Positions 59,341-64,000 of a stretch of DNA of 64,000 nucleotides are shown piece by piece; position 1 is the stretch's first letter, and each line of letters starts with the position of its first letter. Source of the DNA: Citrobacter freundii (GTDB lineage: Bacteria; Pseudomonadota; Gammaproteobacteria; Enterobacterales; Enterobacteriaceae); NCBI RefSeq assembly GCF_029717145.1, contig NZ_CP099222.1:1426001-1490000 (forward strand), given 5' to 3'. A program made the position numbers and the translations under genes. A model generated the notes under the pieces. The model was not told the DNA's origin. It did not search any database and saw nothing but the letters and a program-made list of their open reading frames with translations.

Positions 59341-60558
59341 TTACAGCTGGTGATAGCCAGACAGGAAGCGCTCAAATTTGCTTAGCGACATTTCGATATC
59401 GTCAATACGCGGCAGCGTCACGATACGGAAGTGATCCGGCCACGGCCAGTTGAAGGCTGTGCCCTGCACCAGCAGCACTTTTTCCTGTAACAGGAAGTCG
59501 AGAACCATTTTCTGGTCGTCATGAATATTGAAGCGTTTGGCGTCAATTTTCGGGAACATGTACAGTGCGCCGCGCGGCTTCACGCAAGAAACGCCGGGAA
59601 TGTCGTTGAGTAATTCCCAGGCACGGTTGCGCTGTTCATACAGACGTCCGCCAGGCATGATGAATTCGCTAATGCTTTGGTATCCGCCCAGTGCGGTTTG
59701 AATAGCATGCTGTGCTGGAACGTTGGCGCATAAACGCATAGACGCTAGCATTTCCAGACCTTCAATATACCCTTTCGCGTGTTTCTTCGGTCCGTTCAGT
59801 ACCATCCAGCCCTGACGGAAACCCGCAACACGGTACGTTTTTGACAGGCCGTTGAAGGTGATGGTCAGCAGGTCCGGTGCCAGCGGGGCAATAGAATGGT
59901 GCTCTGCGTCATCATAAAGAATTTTGTCGTAAATCTCGTCAGCAAAGATAATGAGATTATGCTGACGTGCAATTTCAACAATCTCCAGCAGAAGCTCTTT
60001 AGAATAGACTGCGCCGGTAGGGTTGTTGGGGTTGATAATAACAATCCCACGCGTGCGAGGGGTAATTTTGGCGCGAATATCGTCGAGGTCCGGGAACCAG
60101 TCAGAGGATTCATCACACAGGTAGTGCACAGCCTTACCGCTGGAAAGCGATACCGCCGCCGTCCACAGCGGATAGTCAGGCGCAGGTACCAGCATTTCGT
60201 CCCCGCTGTTCAGCAATGCCTGCATCGCCTGCACGATCAATTCGGAAACACCGTTGCCGATATAAATGTCTTCCACGGTAACATCGCGCATCCCACGTGC
60301 CTGATAATGCTGCATGATGGCTTTGCGGGCGGAATAAAGGCCTTTTGAGTCACAATACCCTTGCGCGGTAGGCAAATTACGGATCACATCAACCAGAATT
60401 TCATCCGGTGCTTCAAACCCGAATGGCGCTGGGTTGCCGATGTTTAGTTTCAGAACCTTATTGCCTTCTTCTTCCAGACGCTTTGCTTCTTTCAGAACCG
60501 GGCCACGAATGTCATAACAGACATTTTCTAATTTGCTGGATTTTTCAATAGGGGACAT
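59341..60558 (-). CDS. alaA: Glutamate-pyruvate aminotransferase AlaA
   Basis: PLP-dependent class I aminotransferase, main alanine-forming enzyme, 405 residues. The fold signatures include LNIGNPAPFGFEAPDE, INPNNPTGAVYSK and the PLP lysine in FNGLSKTYRVAGFRQG. The ATG at 60558 (MSPIEKSSKLENV) equals the usual start; an upstream ATG at 60588 adds ten residues without support. It is divergent from lrhA. Formerly YfbQ. Confidence 0.96.
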   Translation of the reverse strand: MSPIEKSSKLENVCYDIRGPVLKEAKRLEEEGNKVLKLNIGNPAPFGFEAPDEILVDVIRNLPTAQGYCDSKGLYSARKAIMQHYQARGMRDVTVEDIYIGNGVSELIVQAMQALLNSGDEMLVPAPDYPLWTAAVSLSSGKAVHYLCDESSDWFPDLDDIRAKITPRTRGIVIINPNNPTGAVYSKELLLEIVEIARQHNLIIFADEIYDKILYDDAEHHSIAPLAPDLLTITFNGLSKTYRVAGFRQGWMVLNGPKKHAKGYIEGLEMLASMRLCANVPAQHAIQTALGGYQSISEFIMPGGRLYEQRNRAWELLNDIPGVSCVKPRGALYMFPKIDAKRFNIHDDQKMVLDFLLQEKVLLVQGTAFNWPWPDHFRIVTLPRIDDIEMSLSKFERFLSGYHQL

Positions 60559-61482
60559 GAATCTTGACCTTTTAGCTGTGAATGCCACTCCCTGCCGTGG
60601 AAGTCAGCACAGAACAATGTACTCTTCCAACGGTGCATTTTGAAGGGTCTTTAGCAGAAGATTTTGATGAACTATGCAGTTATAATCAACCGTTAATGGC
60701 TGTTAAATCATTATAATTTAGAGTTTTATTCTTATTAATATATATTTCGTAGTTATCTGTTTTGATGTGATGCCAGTGTTGTGGTCGTTTATCTGGTAAG
60801 AAATAGTTATGTATCGGGCACGAAAGCAATCGTTCTCTGGGGTGAAAAGAAGAATTCGGAAATACGGAACACTTATCTCCACTGCCTGTTATCGGCATGA
60901 TCGGTCAGCGCTACAGTGTGAATCTATTGTTAAGCATAATTAATGAATGGCGGAAATTTTAATTAATTATTATTTAATATTTAAACAGCGCTCATTGAAT
61001 GCGTTAATAATACGAAAACGGCTAGCCTGACATAACACCTTTGCGCATCAGATTATTCACGATAACACTTATAAATATAGTGGTTTTGGGTTAAGATAAG
61101 TCCCATGAAATGGTGTGTTGCGTATGTTCTTTGATAATTCTAATGCTGACACGTTGACCATAACATACTGAAAAATTAGATTTTAATGTGTAAATTGACG
61201 TCCATAAACTATTTTTTCATATTTACAAAATTTACATGTTTTCCATTAGTAAGAATCTGCCTGTAGCTAAAAAATGGCGCTTTCTCTTTGCTATATTCTG
61301 ATGAGCCATGCGGCGCATTATATAGCGAAGTAAGAGGGTTGTTTCAGTTGTTACATCTAATACATCCTTATTTTCACTTAGTTACACTAAGTGAAACTAC
61401 GAGGCAGGCACATTACAAATGGAATTTTTGTTTCTGAATGCACAGCATTAACCCGGAATGACCCGCGAGTAAGTGAAAATTT
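60559..61482. promoter_or_regulatory. alaA-lrhA divergent regulatory region
   Basis: A long AT-rich non-coding region of 924 bases, carrying promoters for both genes and a long leader for lrhA. The only strong structure is the perfect 10-bp inverted repeat at 61372-61396, about 90 bases before lrhA. Small open frames on the minus strand near 60686-60898 and 61387-61692 look spurious. E. coli lrhA also has a large upstream region with autoregulation. Confidence 0.6.
61372..61396. promoter_or_regulatory. Perfect inverted repeat in the lrhA leader
   Basis: TTTCACTTAG (61372-61381) and CTAAGTGAAA (61387-61396) are exact reverse complements around TTACA. It may be an operator (perhaps for LrhA itself) or an RNA hairpin in the leader, 87 bases before the ATG. 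Confidence 0.6.
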
Positions 61483-62421
61483 ATGATAAATGCAAATCGT
61501 CCGATAATTAACCTCGATCTCGATCTGCTGAGAACGTTTGTTGCTGTTGCCGATCTGAATACTTTCGCGGCTGCGGCTGCTGCGGTATGTCGCACTCAGT
61601 CTGCGGTGAGCCAGCAAATGCAACGCCTCGAGCAACTTGTCGGGAAAGAGTTGTTCGCGCGCCATGGACGTAACAAACTGCTGACGGAACACGGTATCCA
61701 GCTGTTGGGTTACGCCAGAAAAATTCTGCGCTTCAATGATGAGGCTTGCTCATCATTAATGTTCAATAATCTTCAGGGCGTGTTAACTATTGGCGCCTCT
61801 GATGAATCCGCCGATACGATACTGCCGTTTTTGCTCAACCGCATCAGTTCGGTTTATCCGAAGCTTGCGCTGGATGTGAGGGTCAAGCGTAACGCCTTTA
61901 TGGTGGATATGCTGAAGTCACAGGAAGTGGATTTGGTGGTGACCACCAACCGCCCTGGGGATTTCGAGTGCCTGAATCTGCGTACCTCTCCGACGCACTG
62001 GTATTGTGCGGCTGAATACATCCTGCAAAAAGGGGAACCGGTGCCGCTGGTCCTGCTGGACGATCCCAGCCCGTTTCGCGATATCGTGCTGTCTACGCTA
62101 AATGCTGCGCAGATCCCGTGGCGTTTGGCCTATGTGGCGTCAACATTGCCTGCGGTTCGCGCTGCAGTAAAAGCAGGATTGGGCGTCACTGCCCGTCCGG
62201 TAGAAATGATGAGTCCGGACTTGCGCGTGTTAGGTGCGGTGGATGGTTTGCCACCGTTGCCAGAAACCGAATACCTGCTGTGCTGCGATACCAGCACGCA
62301 AAACGAGTTAGCTCAGGTTATCTTTAAGTCGATGCAAACGTACCAAAACCCATGGCAATACAATCAGTTTACCCCTGAAGGGGGAGATGATTCGCTGATC
62401 GTTGAAGGTGACTTTGAGTAA
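61483..62421 (+). CDS. lrhA: LysR-type regulator LrhA
   Basis: A 312-residue LysR-family regulator that in E. coli represses flhDC (motility and chemotaxis), fimbriae and rpoS translation. The N-terminal winged helix (about 12-70) includes [20 protein letters not shown] and [20 protein letters not shown]; the effector domain starts near residue 95 ([20 protein letters not shown]). ATG at 61483 is supported by a family-length product. It is divergent from alaA and followed by a strong terminator before nuoA. Confidence 0.95.
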   Translation: MINANRPIINLDLDLLRTFVAVADLNTFAAAAAAVCRTQSAVSQQMQRLEQLVGKELFARHGRNKLLTEHGIQLLGYARKILRFNDEACSSLMFNNLQGVLTIGASDESADTILPFLLNRISSVYPKLALDVRVKRNAFMVDMLKSQEVDLVVTTNRPGDFECLNLRTSPTHWYCAAEYILQKGEPVPLVLLDDPSPFRDIVLSTLNAAQIPWRLAYVASTLPAVRAAVKAGLGVTARPVEMMSPDLRVLGAVDGLPPLPETEYLLCCDTSTQNELAQVIFKSMQTYQNPWQYNQFTPEGGDDSLIVEGDFE

Positions 62422-63047
62422 TGCGTCACAAATAATCGTTTTAAAATGTAAGTGCAAAAAAGAGCCACTAAAGATGAAATAACTTCCAGTGGCTCTTTTT
62501 TTATACAAAACAGGCAGTCTATAGCCTGTTTGTAAATGAAAAGTGAATAAAATCAGTAGGTAAAAGATTTTCGATTAAATTGAGTAAAAAATAAACAAAA
62601 GAAGGGCCTATTATTTTCATGTTAAAAAACTAGAGAAATTGTTGCTGTTTTTTATGATGGATTAACAAAAGCGTGTCACAGATCAAGAAAATACTCACAT
62701 TTAGGGGGAGGCATCTGCACGAATTCCTGTCAAAATAGAGGTGTATTATCTTTTTTACTTCACTACGGACACGATTCAACAACATTAAAATTGGCTAATG
62801 ACAGGACTGAAATGAGTCTAAATAGCACTTTATGTTAATGATACTGAATTGGTGTAAAATAATGTGAGGAAACTTTTGTTAAAGTTGACAAAAGGTTATA
62901 GAAAGGAGTAAAAAACCCCATCAATTGGCTGTATAAATGGTTTTCTACAGTGATTGTAAGGTTTTTTTTATTCCTCCCCATGAATCGATGTGGCGTTCAT
63001 CTGCCGTAAAGAGCAGAGAATTTGGCGCTACTTTTGATGAGTAAGCA
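62422..63047. promoter_or_regulatory. lrhA-nuoA region with the nuo promoter
   Basis: 626 bases between lrhA and nuoA. The first 80 bases hold the lrhA terminator; the rest is AT-rich regulatory DNA for the nuo operon. A TGTCACAGATCA near 62672-62685 resembles part of a CRP/FNR-type site, and TTGACA at 62885-62890 is a -35-like hexamer without an obvious -10 at the ideal distance. NarL, ArcA and IHF control is known for E. coli nuo; those sites were not resolved here. Confidence 0.55.
62456..62503 (+). terminator. Terminator after lrhA
   Basis: Stem AGAGCCACT (62461-62469) / AGTGGCTCT (62488-62496) with an 18-base loop, preceded by A residues and followed by TTTTTTT. Confidence 0.88.
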
Positions 63048-63491
63048 ATGAGTATGTCAACATCCACTGAAATCATCGCTCATCACTGGGCATTCGCTAT
63101 CTTTCTTATTGTTGCCATTGGCCTGTGCTGCCTGATGCTCGTCGGCGGCTGGTTTTTAGGGGGTCGCGCGCGCGCGAGATCTAAAAACGTGCCGTTTGAA
63201 TCAGGTATCGACTCGGTCGGCACCGCCCGCTTGCGCCTGTCTGCCAAGTTTTACCTGGTAGCCATGTTCTTCGTTATCTTCGACGTTGAAGCGCTGTATC
63301 TTTTTGCATGGTCAACATCTATCCGTGAAAGCGGCTGGATTGGCTTTGTGGAAGCTGCAATTTTTATTTTTGTGTTACTGGCAGGTCTGGTTTATCTGGT
63401 GCGTATTGGCGCGCTGGACTGGACGCCCGCGCGTTCACGCCGCGAGCGTATGAACCCGGAAACGAACAGTATCGCTAATCGTCAACGCTAA
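63048..63491 (+). CDS. nuoA: NADH-quinone oxidoreductase subunit NuoA
   Basis: First gene of the nuo operon: a 147-residue membrane subunit of complex I with three helices ([55 protein letters not shown]). The acidic residues in the second helix (FDVEALYLF) are conserved in proton translocation. It ends 15 bases before nuoB. Confidence 0.97.
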   Translation: MSMSTSTEIIAHHWAFAIFLIVAIGLCCLMLVGGWFLGGRARARSKNVPFESGIDSVGTARLRLSAKFYLVAMFFVIFDVEALYLFAWSTSIRESGWIGFVEAAIFIFVLLAGLVYLVRIGALDWTPARSRRERMNPETNSIANRQR

Positions 63492-63506
63492 CCGCGAGGC
63501 ATTAAG

Positions 63507-64000
63507 ATGGATTATACGCTCACCCGCATAGATCCTAACGGTGAGAACGACCGTTACCCCCTGCAAAAACAGGAGATCGTAACCGACCCCCTGGAACAAG
63601 AAGTTAACAAAAACGTGTTCATGGGCAAACTGCATGACATGGTTAACTGGGGCCGTAAAAACTCAATTTGGCCATACAACTTTGGCCTTTCCTGCTGCTA
63701 CGTTGAGATGGTGACCTCGTTCACCGCCGTGCATGACGTGGCCCGTTTTGGCGCAGAAGTTCTGCGTGCCTCTCCGCGTCAGGCCGACCTGATGGTCGTG
63801 GCCGGCACCTGCTTTACCAAAATGGCCCCGGTTATTCAGCGCCTCTACGATCAGATGCTGGAACCAAAATGGGTTATTTCCATGGGCGCATGTGCCAACT
63901 CCGGCGGTATGTACGATATTTACTCCGTTGTGCAGGGCGTTGATAAGTTTATTCCGGTTGATGTGTACATCCCGGGATGCCCGCCGCGTCCGGAAGCCTA
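63507..64000 (+). CDS. nuoB: NADH-quinone oxidoreductase subunit NuoB, 5' part
   Basis: Starts at ATG 63507 after CCGCGAGGCATTAAG and runs open to the window edge (164 complete codons, partial). It is the peripheral complex I subunit that holds iron-sulfur cluster N2: the tandem cysteines in GLSCCYVEM are visible, as are cysteines in [11 protein letters not shown] and [12 protein letters not shown]. It couples the electron chain to quinone reduction. Confidence 0.97.
   Translation, partial: MDYTLTRIDPNGENDRYPLQKQEIVTDPLEQEVNKNVFMGKLHDMVNWGRKNSIWPYNFGLSCCYVEMVTSFTAVHDVARFGAEVLRASPRQADLMVVAGTCFTKMAPVIQRLYDQMLEPKWVISMGACANSGGMYDIYSVVQGVDKFIPVDVYIPGCPPRPEA

Noticed and set aside
60686-60898. 70-codon minus-strand ORF in the alaA-lrhA gap
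   Set aside because: Very AT-rich, with asparagine/lysine-rich composition and no ribosome site; not like neighbouring genes.
62672-62695. CRP or FNR site upstream of nuoA
   Set aside because: Only one half matches well (TGTCACAGATCA); the second half is degenerate, so it is mentioned in the region entry but not called.

Overview
The window is a chromosomal backbone segment of an enterobacterium of the Escherichia/Salmonella/Citrobacter group. Almost every protein matches, from memory, an Escherichia coli K-12 or Salmonella product closely, and gene order follows the E. coli yfdC-to-nuo interval. The pgt (phosphoglycerate) genes are absent from K-12 but present in Salmonella, and a glycoside hydrolase family 127 cluster sits between purF and ubiX. 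Together these suggest Citrobacter or a near relative. The species call is inference.

Layout. 1-5057: phosphoglycerate uptake and sensing (pgtP partial, pgtC, pgtB, pgtA). 5109-7893: a DUF2058 gene, tRNA-Arg argW, yfdC and the lipid-asymmetry lipoprotein gene mlaA. 7954-13524: long-chain fatty acid import and beta-oxidation (fadL, yfcZ, fadI, fadJ) with recognisable FadR sites. 13733-19596: sixA, smrB, then the prmB-aroC-mepA-yfcA-epmC-yfcL run. 19650-25455: mnmC, fabB (FadR plus FabR sites between them), yfcJ, flk. 25561-34730: pdxB-usg-truA-dedA-accD, folC-dedD, cvpA-purF. 34832-39564: an accessory cluster for an arabinofuranoside-type sugar: hydrolase, sugar:cation symporter and divergent LacI-type regulator, with a perfect-core CRP site between them. 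39605-44637: ubiX and the Lys/Arg/Orn and His uptake system argT-hisJQMP, with two sigma-54 type promoters. 44669-50822: GNAT gene, yfcH, folX, yfcG, yfcF, yfcE, yfcD, yfcC. 51037-54459: acetate pathway pta-ackA. 54800-60558: yfbV, yfbU, yfbT, yfbS, yfbR, alaA. 61483-62421: lrhA. 63048 to the end: nuoA and the start of nuoB of respiratory complex I.

Working together: FadL imports fatty acids, FadI/FadJ degrade them, and FabB and AccD serve synthesis; the FadR/FabR sites link the two sides. Pta-AckA convert the resulting acetyl-CoA to acetate. ArgT and HisJ share the HisQMP membrane complex, and their promoters suggest nitrogen control.

Intergenic DNA holds many REP/BIME palindromes, rho-independent terminators, two copies of a ~120 bp inverted-repeat-ended element, and several clean palindromes of unknown function. 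No integrase, insertion sequence, CRISPR array or prophage was seen. The best candidates for new biology are the GH127 cluster, the PgtA regulator with a degenerate AAA+ domain, the shortened FadL loop, and the unexplained palindromes upstream of lrhA and between ackA and yfbV.
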